Shown here: positions 7,403-13,492 of the stretch, piece by piece
Layout of the letters: every line of letters starts with the position of its first letter
How positions within the stretch are numbered: position 1 is the stretch's first letter
From: Thermohalobaculum sp038524325
GTDB taxonomy: Bacteria > Pseudomonadota > Alphaproteobacteria > Rhodobacterales > Rhodobacteraceae
Direction of reading: 5' to 3'
NCBI GenBank assembly: GCA_038524325.1
Contig: JBCBIS010000096.1
Coordinates: 1-15,202, forward strand
Length of the DNA: 15,202 nt
The notes under the pieces: generated by a model
The model's input: the letters and a program-made list of their open reading frames with translations, nothing else
Database searches by the model: none
What the model was told of the DNA's origin: nothing
Translations under genes and position numbers: made by a program

Positions 7403-8130
7403 AAGCGCCTGGGGAGCAAGGCCCAGCCCCGGGAGACCCGTGCCGCGAGGCGCGCACGACAAGATCTTCGCCAAGGGTCCAACTCCAGAGGACCATTGCG
7501 CGCAACCCAGCCCCGGAAGACCAGTGCCCGAGGCTGAGGGCGGTACCGATGGCCCAGTTCTTACGGGTCGGTACCCTAGTCGCGACACCGTCAATTCAGT
7601 GCCTACGGCGTATCGCTTGGAGATCAGCGCCGATCGCCCGGGTCGCGAAAACCACACCTGACACCTCAGCGCTCGGCGATCAGGGCCGAGGTCTCGGCTC
7701 CTGGAGACGAGTCCGGATGGCTGATCGTATGGAGATCAGCGCTGATGACCCCGCGCTTGAGGACATGGTCCGACGGCGCAGCGTTTCGAGATCAGCGCTG
7801 ACGGTCGCGTGCTGGATGACCGTGCCCGACGCTTCAGCGTTTTGAGATCAGTGCCGATGGCCCGGTGCTTGGAGACGAGTGCCGATGGCTTGACGTTTGA
7901 GGATCAGCACTGATGACCTCTCGCTTGAGGACAAGGTCCGACGGCACAGCGTTTGGAGATGGGCGCTGACGGTCGCGTGCTGGACGACCATGCCCGACGC
8001 TTCAGCGTTGGAAGATCAGGGCCGAGGGGCCGGTGCTTGGAGACGAGTGCCAATGGCTCGACACCAGATGGCCAGCGGTATTGGCCCGGGCCGGAGGATC
8101 GGCCCTGACGGTCAGCGTCGGAGGATCAGC
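7403..8130. repeat. Degenerate tandem array, exact 28-bp period, filling the convergent holC/protease gap
   Basis: I see no credible gene in these 709 bp. The sequence is a minisatellite-like array whose anchor hexamer (GATCAG or GACNNN) recurs at 7622, 7678, 7706, 7734, 7762, 7790, 7818, 7846, 7874, 7902, 7930, 7958, 7986, 8014 and 8042, all in exact 28-bp register. A related anchor is at 7594, and slightly slipped units lie at about 8070, 8097 and 8124. An earlier block (7435, 7463, 7491, 7519) keeps the same period but is shifted 9 nt. From 7734 on, units alternate between GATCAG-type and GACNNN-type, giving a 56-bp period. The GATCAG units are built around the dyad ATCAGCGCTGAT. In all there are about 23-25 units. 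Function is unknown. Confidence 0.9.
7731..8058. repeat. 168-bp higher-order tandem duplication (6 x 28 bp) within the array
   Basis: 7731-7890 aligns without gaps to 7899-8058 at 141 of 160 positions (88 percent, counted by eye). Landmarks recur exactly 168 bp apart: CGCTTGAGGACA at 7754 and 7922, ACGGTCGCGTGCTGGA at 7801 and 7969, GGAGACGAG at 7871 and 8039. A more diverged copy precedes it: GGAGACGAG at 7703 and GATCAGCGC at 7622 are both 168 bp before their counterparts. The pattern implies that a six-unit block was itself tandemly copied, more recently than the 28-bp units arose. Confidence 0.9.
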
Positions 8131-8702
8131 GTATCGCCCTCGAACGCCGTGCTGCGATAGCGGTCGAGATAGCTCATCCCCAGAAGCGAGATCCCCAGCT
8201 CACCGCCATTCACCCGGGCGCGGACGTCGAAATCGGTGATCTCACCCAGGCGGACCGAGTCGAGCAGGACCCCCGCTGTCGAGACGAGCCCATTCGCCGT
8301 CCGTGCCTGGCCCATAAAGTTCAGGCTGTCGATCTCGATCCCCGCCGCCGCGGCGTCCGCCCGGGTCAGCACCAGGTCCGAGGCACCGGTATCCACCAGG
8401 AAATCCAGCGGTGTGCCGTTGATCTCGACCCTGGCGTGGAACGCGCCATCCGCGCTGCGCTTCAGGAGCACGGTGCGATTGTCGAGCATCTCGGCCCGGT
8501 TGGGGTAGAGCTGCGCCATGAAGGGGTCCTTGAACCCATAGGCGGTGACGGCGCTGAAAAAGATCAGCCCCCAGATCGCCGCGTCGCGCAGCCCCTGCTT
8601 CAGGCGATAGCCCTGGCTGAGGAACAGGCCCCAGGCGATCAACGTGCCCAGCAGGGCAAGATAGAAGAAGCGGGCGGTCGTGTCGTTGTCGTCGAAAATC
8701 AT
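8112..8702 (-). CDS. Membrane-anchored retropepsin-like aspartic protease (TIGR02281 / clan AA)
   Basis: The product is 196 aa, with two predicted membrane helices (about 12-30 and 41-57) followed by a periplasm-facing, single-lobe pepsin-like domain. Catalytic DTGA is at 104-107 within FLVDTGASDLVLT, preceded by VEINGTPLD, the usual layout of the TIGR02281 family. The second hallmark ISLLGMSYLDRY is at 171-182, and the protein ends DTLILRR as these proteins usually do. Such enzymes must dimerise to form an active site; substrates are not established. The ATG at 8702 has GGAG 5 nt upstream. An in-frame extension to 9167 is antisense-like sequence inside the ABC-F gene and is rejected. The gene starts 49 nt after the ABC-F stop and is probably co-transcribed. 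Its last codons coincide with the first unit of the 28-bp array. Confidence 0.88.
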   Translation of the reverse strand: MIFDDNDTTARFFYLALLGTLIAWGLFLSQGYRLKQGLRDAAIWGLIFFSAVTAYGFKDPFMAQLYPNRAEMLDNRTVLLKRSADGAFHARVEINGTPLDFLVDTGASDLVLTRADAAAAGIEIDSLNFMGQARTANGLVSTAGVLLDSVRLGEITDFDVRARVNGGELGISLLGMSYLDRYRSTAFEGDTLILRR

Positions 8703-8751
8703 GGACCCTCCAGCCCAGAGAATGGGGTGGGGGCGGCCCGGAGGCAAGATC

Positions 8752-10614
8752 TCAGGACGCGGCCTCGAGCGCTTCTTCGGCCACCAGCCAGAGGGTTTCG
8801 GCACGGGCCTGAGCCTCGAGGATCTCGTCGCGTTTGATGTTGAGCGCTTTGATCTTGTCGACCGGGCCCTCATAGAGGGCGGGGTCGGCGAGGCGGGTGT
8901 CGATCTTCTCCAGCATCTCGGTGATTTTGGCCAGCCGGGCTTCGCAGGCGCGGACTTCGGCGCGCAGTTGCGCCTGGGTCTGGCGGGTCTGATGCGCGCT
9001 CTGCTTGTGCGGATTCGGCTTGGTCTCGCGCGCCGGGCGGCCGCCGGCCCTGGCCTCGGAGAGCAGCATGCGGCGATAGCTGTCCATGTCGTCGTCATAG
9101 GCGCTGACCCGGCCGTCCTTGACCAACAGCAGACGGTCGGCCACCAGCTCCACCAGATGCGCGTCATGGGTGATCAGGATCACCGCGCCGGAATAGGCGT
9201 TCAGGGCGGTGACCAGCGCCTCGCGGCTTTCGATATCCAGATGGTTGGTCGGCTCGTCCAGGATCAGCATATGCGGTTTGTCGAGGGCGGCGAGGCCGAG
9301 CAGCAGCCGCGCCTTCTGCCCGCCGGAGAGGGCGCTGACCGGGGTCTCGGCGATCTCGGCCCCCAGCCCGGCCTGGGCGAGACGGGAGCGCAGTTTGGCC
9401 GGCTCCAGATCGGGCAGGGCGCGGCGATAATGGTCGAGCGGGGTCTCGCTCATCACCAACTCGTCGCCCTGGTGCTGGGCGAAATAGCCGATGCGCAGTT
9501 TGCCCGAGGCTTGCCGGGCGCCCGACAGGGGCGCGAGATGGCCCGAGATGATTTTGGCAAGGGTCGATTTTCCCTGGCCGTTCTGGCCGAGCAGCGCGAT
9601 GCGGTCGTCCTGATCGATGCGGATATTGATCCGGTTGAGAACCGTGGTGGCGCCATAACCGGCGGCGAGCCCGTCGAGCTTCATCAGCGGCGGTGCCAGC
9701 TCCTCCGGTTCCGGGAAGGCGATGGGGGTGACGGCGCCTTCGGCATGGGCGGCGATGGGCTCGAGCCGTTCCAGCATCTTCAGCCGCGACTGGGCCTGTT
9801 TCGCCTTCGAGGCCTTGTAGCGGAAACGGTCGACAAAGCTTTGCAGATGCGCGCGGGTCGCGGCCTGTTTCTTGGCGGCGGCGGCTTGGAGGGCGAGTTT
9901 CTCGCGCCGGATCCGGTCGAAATTGTCATAGCCGCCGCCGGTGTAGAGGGTGAGGCGGCGCGCTTCGAGATGGAGAATACTGTTGACCGCACGGTTCAGA
10001 AGGCCGCGGTCGTGGGAGATCACCAGGACGGTATGGGGATAGCGGGCGAGATAGCCTTCGAGCCAGATCGCGCCTTCGAGGTCGAGATAATTGGTGGGCT
10101 CGTCCAGGAGCAATAGATCGGGGGCGGAGAAGAGCACGCCGGCCAGCGCCACCCGCATGCGCCAGCCGCCGGAGAAATCCTTCGAGGGCCGTGCCTGCGC
10201 CTGGGCGTCGAAGCCGAGGCCGGAGAGGATGGTCGCCGCCCGGGCCTCGGCCGAATGGGCGTCGATATCGGTGAGCCGCGCCTGGATCTCGGCGATGCGG
10301 GTGGGATCGGTGGCGGTCTCGGCCTCGGCCAACAGGGCGGCGCGTTCGGTATCGGCGTCGAGCACGGTGTCGAGCAGGGCGCGGTCCTCGGCCGGGGCCT
10401 CCTGCGCGACACCGCCGATGCGCGCGCGCGGGGGCAGCGAGATCTCGCCGGTATCGGGGGTGAGCTCGCCGCGGATCAGGCGGAAGAGGGTGGTCTTGCC
10501 GGTGCCGTTGCGCCCGACCAGGCCGAGCCGCGCGCCGGCCGGGATCTGCACCGAGCAGGTCTCGAACAGGGGCCGGCCGGCCATGGCGAAGCTGAGATCG
10601 CGGATCGTGAGCAT
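8752..10614 (-). CDS. ABC-F family ATPase, YheS-like ribosome-associated protein
   Basis: ABC-F proteins are soluble tandem ATPases that bind the ribosomal E-site and act on stalled or starting ribosomes. The product is 620 aa. NBD1 has Walker A GRNGTGKT (34-41), signature DFSGGW (146-151), Walker B LLLLDE (167-172) and His201. NBD2 has Walker A GQNGQGKS (343-350), signature LSGGQ (429-433), Walker B ILDE (451-454) and His483. The linker at about 235-290 contains HLQSFVDRFRYKASKAKQAQ, very close to the E. coli YheS tRNA-interaction motif. A C-terminal coiled coil (about 545-615) resembles that of Uup/YheS. No transmembrane domain exists, so it is not a transporter. The ATG at 10614 fits the NBD start; only a weak ribosome-binding site is visible. 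Uup is the main alternative name. Confidence 0.93.
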   Translation of the reverse strand: MLTIRDLSFAMAGRPLFETCSVQIPAGARLGLVGRNGTGKTTLFRLIRGELTPDTGEISLPPRARIGGVAQEAPAEDRALLDTVLDADTERAALLAEAETATDPTRIAEIQARLTDIDAHSAEARAATILSGLGFDAQAQARPSKDFSGGWRMRVALAGVLFSAPDLLLLDEPTNYLDLEGAIWLEGYLARYPHTVLVISHDRGLLNRAVNSILHLEARRLTLYTGGGYDNFDRIRREKLALQAAAAKKQAATRAHLQSFVDRFRYKASKAKQAQSRLKMLERLEPIAAHAEGAVTPIAFPEPEELAPPLMKLDGLAAGYGATTVLNRINIRIDQDDRIALLGQNGQGKSTLAKIISGHLAPLSGARQASGKLRIGYFAQHQGDELVMSETPLDHYRRALPDLEPAKLRSRLAQAGLGAEIAETPVSALSGGQKARLLLGLAALDKPHMLILDEPTNHLDIESREALVTALNAYSGAVILITHDAHLVELVADRLLLVKDGRVSAYDDDMDSYRRMLLSEARAGGRPARETKPNPHKQSAHQTRQTQAQLRAEVRACEARLAKITEMLEKIDTRLADPALYEGPVDKIKALNIKRDEILEAQARAETLWLVAEEALEAAS

Positions 10615-10882
10615 GGCCAGAGCGCTAGCAGAGCCGGGCCGGGCGGTCCATGGGTCAAAGACGCGACCGGTGCCCCCTCCCGCCGGGAGGGGGCACCGGT
10701 CACAGGGGAGCGCGCCGGGCGCCGTCGGGTGCGGCGGGACAGGGCGGGCTGGCGCGCAGACCCGGTTCGATGTCGGGACCTGTGCCACGGCGATCGGTGC
10801 GCTGCGAGGGTGTGGTCGGCGGTGGTCGAGGATCGGGGTGGGTGGATCCGGGACAGCGCCATCGTCTCTGTCCGCCCGCCGG
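10615..10882. other. Intergenic region between ogt and the ABC-F gene
   Basis: This 268-bp GC-rich stretch holds the 37-nt perfect palindrome described separately. I see no convincing coding frame and no clear promoter. The long minus-strand frame crossing it is an N-terminal extension of the ABC-F gene. Its translation through the palindrome is low-complexity and absent from normal ABC-F proteins. Confidence 0.6.
10665..10701. repeat. Perfect 37-nt palindrome (18-bp arms, 1-nt centre)
   Basis: 10665-10682 (starting GACCGGTGCCCCC) is the exact reverse complement of 10684-10701, with a single C at 10683 between them. It lies 51 nt upstream of the ABC-F start and about 180 nt downstream of the ogt stop. 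In RNA a few central bases would form the loop. It has no adjacent T-run on either strand, so a standard intrinsic terminator is not supported. A dispersed palindromic (REP-like) element or a processing/stability hairpin is possible. Confidence 0.85.
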
Positions 10883-11341
10883 TCAGACGAGGAATCCGTA
10901 GGCGCCTTCGTGGCGCAGCAGCCAGATCTTGGTCTCGACCCCGCCGACGCCGGAGAAGCCGCCGACGCCCGTTGCCGCGAGGACCCGGTGGCAGGGGATC
11001 AGGATGGCGATCGGGTTGGCGCCGCAGGCCTGGCCGATCGGCTGGGCCGGGCTGCCGAGGGTTTTGGCGAGATCGCCATAGCGGCGGGTCTGGCCAAAGG
11101 GGATGCGGCGCATCTCGGCCATCACCTGCTGTTGGAACCGGCTGCCCGCCGGGGCGAGCGGCAGGTCGAAGCTGGTCAGCTTGCCGTCGAAATAGGCGGT
11201 GAGCTGGGCCGCGGCCTCGACCATCAGCGGCGTGCGGGGCGGCGGGGCGGTGGAGCGCCAGTCGAGCCCGGTGAGCGCGCCGTGTTCGGCGGTCAGGCCG
11301 AGCGGTCCGAGCGGGGTGGCGATGCTGGCGGAGTCGGTCAC
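10883..11341 (-). CDS. ogt: Methylated-DNA--protein-cysteine S-methyltransferase (O6-alkylguanine repair), GTG start
   Basis: This is a suicide repair protein that transfers the alkyl group from O6-alkylguanine (and O4-alkylthymine) to its own cysteine. The product is 152 aa. The N-terminal ribonuclease-H-like part (about 1-65, with YFDGKLTSFDLPL) is followed by the DNA-binding/catalytic domain: FQQQVMAEMRRIPFGQTRRYGDLA with the helix-turn-helix, ANPIAILIPCHRV with active-site Cys117, then GGFSGVGGVETKIWLLRHEG. The start is GTG at 11341 with GAGGA 6 nt upstream. An ATG at 11408 is in frame but would add residues translated from three 13-bp repeats. It lacks the extra Ada N-terminal domain, so it is Ogt-like. 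It sits 119 nt downstream of the lipoprotein gene. Confidence 0.93.
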   Translation of the reverse strand: MTDSASIATPLGPLGLTAEHGALTGLDWRSTAPPPRTPLMVEAAAQLTAYFDGKLTSFDLPLAPAGSRFQQQVMAEMRRIPFGQTRRYGDLAKTLGSPAQPIGQACGANPIAILIPCHRVLAATGVGGFSGVGGVETKIWLLRHEGAYGFLV

Positions 11342-11368
11342 GGCTGGTCCTCGCTTTGTGGTGGCGCG

Positions 11369-11374
11369 AGGATA
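11369..11374 (-). promoter_or_regulatory. Tentative -10 element for ogt (TATCCT)
   Basis: On the minus strand TATCCT lies 27 nt before the GTG start. No recognisable -35 hexamer precedes it at 17 nt; instead the tandem 13-bp repeats begin about 22 nt upstream. That arrangement would suit an activator-dependent promoter. This is weak, position-based evidence only. Confidence 0.25.
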
Positions 11375-11396
11375 GGGGATCGCGGCGTGGGTTGCC

Positions 11397-11435
11397 GCCC
11401 AGAACATGTGCCCAGGATATGAGCCCAGAATATGC
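11397..11435 (-). repeat. Three tandem 13-bp direct repeats upstream of ogt
   Basis: On the plus strand the units read GCCCAGAACATGT, GCCCAGGATATGA and GCCCAGAATATGC, strictly head to tail. Ten of the 13 positions are invariant. On the minus strand the core is CATATTCTGGGC. They lie 56-94 nt upstream of the ogt GTG in an otherwise unremarkable 119-bp gap. Adjacent direct repeats in front of a DNA-repair gene suggest an operator bound by an oligomeric regulator, but no known regulator consensus was recognised. Confidence 0.7.
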
Positions 11436-11460
11436 GTCGGGCTGGTTGGTTTGGGAGGGG

Positions 11461-12015
11461 CTATTCGATCCCCTCGCCCTTGGCGACCATTTCGGTGAAA
11501 GGGGTGCGCAGGCGCGTGCCGATCTCGGTGAGTTGCTCGCGGTCGAACAGGATCTCGCGGGTCTGTTCGGCGGGCCCGCCCGTGTCGGTCGGGCATCCGG
11601 CGAACCCGGCGGCGAGGGTGCCGCCCTCGGCCAGGGTCAGCACGTCGCGCTTTTCCAGCGTCAAGAGATGGGGGCGGGTATAGCCGCGCAGGACGGGGAG
11701 GGTCGTGCTCTCCTCGCCGCGGGTCAGCGTGGCCGAGGCCAGGTGGCAGCCGCGCGGCGGATAGATCACCGCCTGAGGCCGGGTCCCGCCATCGAAGGCG
11801 CGCAATTGCGCCGAGCAATCCGGCCCGCCGCCGCAGGCCATCCAGGTGCTGGTCAGCGCGCCTTTCTGCAGGATCGTGTCATGCAGCACCGCGCCGCTGG
11901 AGAGTTTCTGGTTCAGCGCCGGGGTCACCTTGTCCGAGACCTTTTGTGCGAAGGAGGCGCATCCGGCGGCCAGGCTGGCGCCGAGCAGGGCGAGGAGGAT
12001 CGGCTTGCATCTCAT
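11461..12015 (-). CDS. Putative small lipoprotein, function unknown
   Basis: I do not recognise a family. The product is 184 aa with a basic start, a hydrophobic segment (5-17) and a lipobox LAAGC, so Cys19 is the likely lipidated residue. This predicts a lipoprotein in the periplasm, inner or outer membrane. The mature part has four more cysteines (61, 67, 90, 141) that could form two disulfides, a short Gly-rich ACGGGPDCSAQ segment, and mixed beta-type sequence; there is no transmembrane helix beyond the signal. The ATG at 12015 has GAGG 9 nt upstream. The gene lies 72 nt downstream of icd on the same strand, behind an 8-bp-stem hairpin, and may be expressed partly by readthrough. Codon use resembles its neighbours, so it looks like a real resident gene. 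Confidence 0.8.
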   Translation of the reverse strand: MRCKPILLALLGASLAAGCASFAQKVSDKVTPALNQKLSSGAVLHDTILQKGALTSTWMACGGGPDCSAQLRAFDGGTRPQAVIYPPRGCHLASATLTRGEESTTLPVLRGYTRPHLLTLEKRDVLTLAEGGTLAAGFAGCPTDTGGPAEQTREILFDREQLTEIGTRLRTPFTEMVAKGEGIE

Positions 12016-12040
12016 CTTTCGGCGCCTCTGTCAGGTGGGA

Positions 12041-12062
12041 CGGGACTGCGTGAACAGTCCCG
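12041..12062 (-). terminator. Hairpin downstream of icd (possible weak terminator)
   Basis: CGGGACTG at 12041-12048 pairs perfectly with CAGTCCCG at 12055-12062 across a 6-nt loop, 25 nt after the icd stop on the minus strand. No U-rich tract follows. It may be an attenuating or 3'-end-protecting hairpin more than a full terminator, and it lies just upstream of the Shine-Dalgarno of the lipoprotein gene. Confidence 0.4.
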
Positions 12063-12087
12063 CACAAGCCCTTCCGGGTCAAGCGTT

Positions 12088-13302
12088 TCAGCCGGCGAGG
12101 GCCTTGTTCAGGTTCTCGTCGACTTTCTCCAGGAAGCCCATCGTGGTCAGCCATTTCTGGTCCGGCCCGACCAGCAGGGCGAGGTCCTTGGTCATGGAGC
12201 CGCTCTCGACGGTTTCGACGATCACCTTTTCCAGCGTCTCGGCGAAGTTCATCAGCGGCGCGTTCTCGTCCAGCTTGGCGCGGTGCTTCAGGCCGCCGGT
12301 CCAGGCGAAGATCGACGCGATGGAGTTCGTCGAGGTCGCCTCGCCCTTCTGATGCTGGCGATAGTGGCGGGTGACGGTGCCGTGGGCGGCCTCGGCCTCG
12401 ACGATCTTGCCGTCGGGCGTCATCAGTTGCGAGGTCATCAGGCCCAGCGAGCCGAAGCCCTGCGCCACCGTGTCCGACTGCACATCGCCGTCATAGTTCT
12501 TGCAGGCCCAGACGAAGCCGCCGTTCCATTTCATCGCACAGGCGACCATGTCGTCGATCAGGCGATGCTCGTACCAGATGCCCTTTTCTTTGAACTTGGC
12601 CTCGAACTCTTCCTCATAGACCTGCTGGAACAGCTCCAGGAACCGGCCATCATATTGCTTCAGGATGGTGTTCTTGGTGGACATATAGCAGGGCCAGCCG
12701 AGGTTCAGCGCATAGTTCATCGAGGCGCGGGCGAAATCGATGATCGACTGATCCAGGTTATACATCGCCATGAAGACGCCGGAGGCCGGGGCGTCGAACA
12801 CTTCACGCTCGTCCACCGTGCCGTCCGCGCCGACGAATTTCATGCTCAGCTTGCCGGGGCCGGGGAATTTCAGGTCGGTCGCGCGGTATTGGTCACCGAA
12901 GGCATGCCGCCCGATCACGATCGGCTGGGTCCAGCCCGGGACCAGACGGGGCACGTTCGAGCAGATGATCGGCTGGCGGAACACGACCCCGCCCAGAATG
13001 TTGCGGATGGTGCCGTTGGGGCTGCGCCACATCTTCTTCAGGCCGAATTCCTCGACCCGGGCCTCGTCCGGCGTGATCGTGGCGCATTTGACGCCAACGC
13101 CGACCTCTTTGATCTTCTCCGCCGCATCGATGGTGATCTGATCGTCGGTGGCGTCGCGGCTTTCCATGCCGAGATCGTAGTAGAGGAGGTTCACGTCCAG
13201 ATAGGGCAGGATCAGCTTGTCCTTGATGAACTGCCAGATGATCCGGGTCATCTCGTCGCCATCGAGTTCGACGACCGGGTTCTCAACTTTAATCTTGGAC
13301 AT
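12088..13302 (-). CDS. icd: NADP-dependent isocitrate dehydrogenase (eukaryote-like homodimeric class)
   Basis: This enzyme oxidatively decarboxylates isocitrate to 2-oxoglutarate in the TCA cycle, producing NADPH. The product is 404 aa and closely follows the human IDH1/IDH2 class, not the E. coli Icd class. Substrate residues fall at the same numbers as in human IDH1: SPNGTIR (Arg100), VVFR (Arg109) and GRHAFGDQYRATD (Arg132). IWYEHRLIDDMVA and NYDGDVQSDTVAQG supply the metal-binding aspartates and catalytic residues, and EAAHGTVTRHYR is the NADP-specificity loop. The ATG at 13302 has GGAGG 4-5 nt upstream and gives the classic N-terminus MSKIKVENPVVELDGDEMTR. The open frame extends to 13395, but that part is unsupported. 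A divergent spacer of 190 bp separates it from the globin gene. Confidence 0.97.
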   Translation of the reverse strand: MSKIKVENPVVELDGDEMTRIIWQFIKDKLILPYLDVNLLYYDLGMESRDATDDQITIDAAEKIKEVGVGVKCATITPDEARVEEFGLKKMWRSPNGTIRNILGGVVFRQPIICSNVPRLVPGWTQPIVIGRHAFGDQYRATDLKFPGPGKLSMKFVGADGTVDEREVFDAPASGVFMAMYNLDQSIIDFARASMNYALNLGWPCYMSTKNTILKQYDGRFLELFQQVYEEEFEAKFKEKGIWYEHRLIDDMVACAMKWNGGFVWACKNYDGDVQSDTVAQGFGSLGLMTSQLMTPDGKIVEAEAAHGTVTRHYRQHQKGEATSTNSIASIFAWTGGLKHRAKLDENAPLMNFAETLEKVIVETVESGSMTKDLALLVGPDQKWLTTMGFLEKVDENLNKALAG

Positions 13303-13331
13303 TTTCCCTCCGTGCCTTGCGAATCGGCGCG

Positions 13332-13360
13332 ACTGTAGGGGCGGCTCTGGTGCGCTGCAA
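13332..13360 (-). promoter_or_regulatory. Candidate sigma-70 promoter for icd
   Basis: On the minus strand TTGCAG (13360-13355) and TACAGT (13337-13332) are separated by exactly 17 nt, matching TTGACA/TATAAT at 3 and 4 of 6 positions. Initiation about 7 nt later would leave a leader of roughly 20 nt, including the GGAGG ribosome-binding site. It is a plausible housekeeping promoter; there is no experimental support. Confidence 0.4.
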
Positions 13361-13430
13361 TGTGCGAATGGGCACAGGACGGGACGCGGTTCCAAAGGGT
13401 GGAGCGCGGGCCAGAGCCGGTAATGCGCGC

Positions 13431-13450
13431 GCCTTGATCCGGATCAAGGC
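13431..13450 (+). promoter_or_regulatory. FNR/FnrL-type operator upstream of the globin gene
   Basis: GCCTTGATCCGGATCAAGGC is a perfect 20-bp palindrome (22 bp with the next pair). It contains TTGATCCGGATCAA at 13434-13447, which fits the FNR-family consensus TTGAT-N4-ATCAA with no mismatch. Its centre is 52 nt before the ATG at 13493 (67 nt before the alternative ATG at 13508). If activation is from the usual -41.5 position, transcription would start near 13482, just upstream of the globin start. FnrL, Dnr and NnrR share this consensus, so the signal could be low oxygen or nitric oxide. Confidence 0.8.
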
Positions 13451-13492
13451 GGGCGCAGGGACGACATGTTGCTGTGACGAAAGGAAATCCAG

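Noticed and set aside
5324..7657. Minus-strand open frame (777 codons) antisense to pepA and holC
   Set aside because: Both opposite genes have full catalytic or family motifs. This frame is low-complexity Arg/His/Gln-rich and runs through the inverted repeat and the tandem array.
7403..8111. CRISPR array
   Set aside because: The 28-bp period is suggestive, but there are no near-identical repeats with unique spacers. All bases of the unit drift together, and no cas gene or leader is visible.
7403..8111. Iteron-type replication origin
   Set aside because: There is no rep gene, DnaA box cluster or AT-rich unwinding region nearby, and the surroundings are ordinary chromosomal genes.
11356..13338. 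Plus-strand open frame (660 codons) antisense to the lipoprotein and icd
   Set aside because: It is a shadow of icd, whose identity is certain. There is no domain in the translation.
13342..13419. 9-bp inverted repeat CGGCTCTGG / CCAGAGCCG in the icd-globin spacer
   Set aside because: The arms are short and 60 nt apart, so it could be chance in GC-rich DNA. One arm overlaps the candidate icd promoter spacer without clear meaning.
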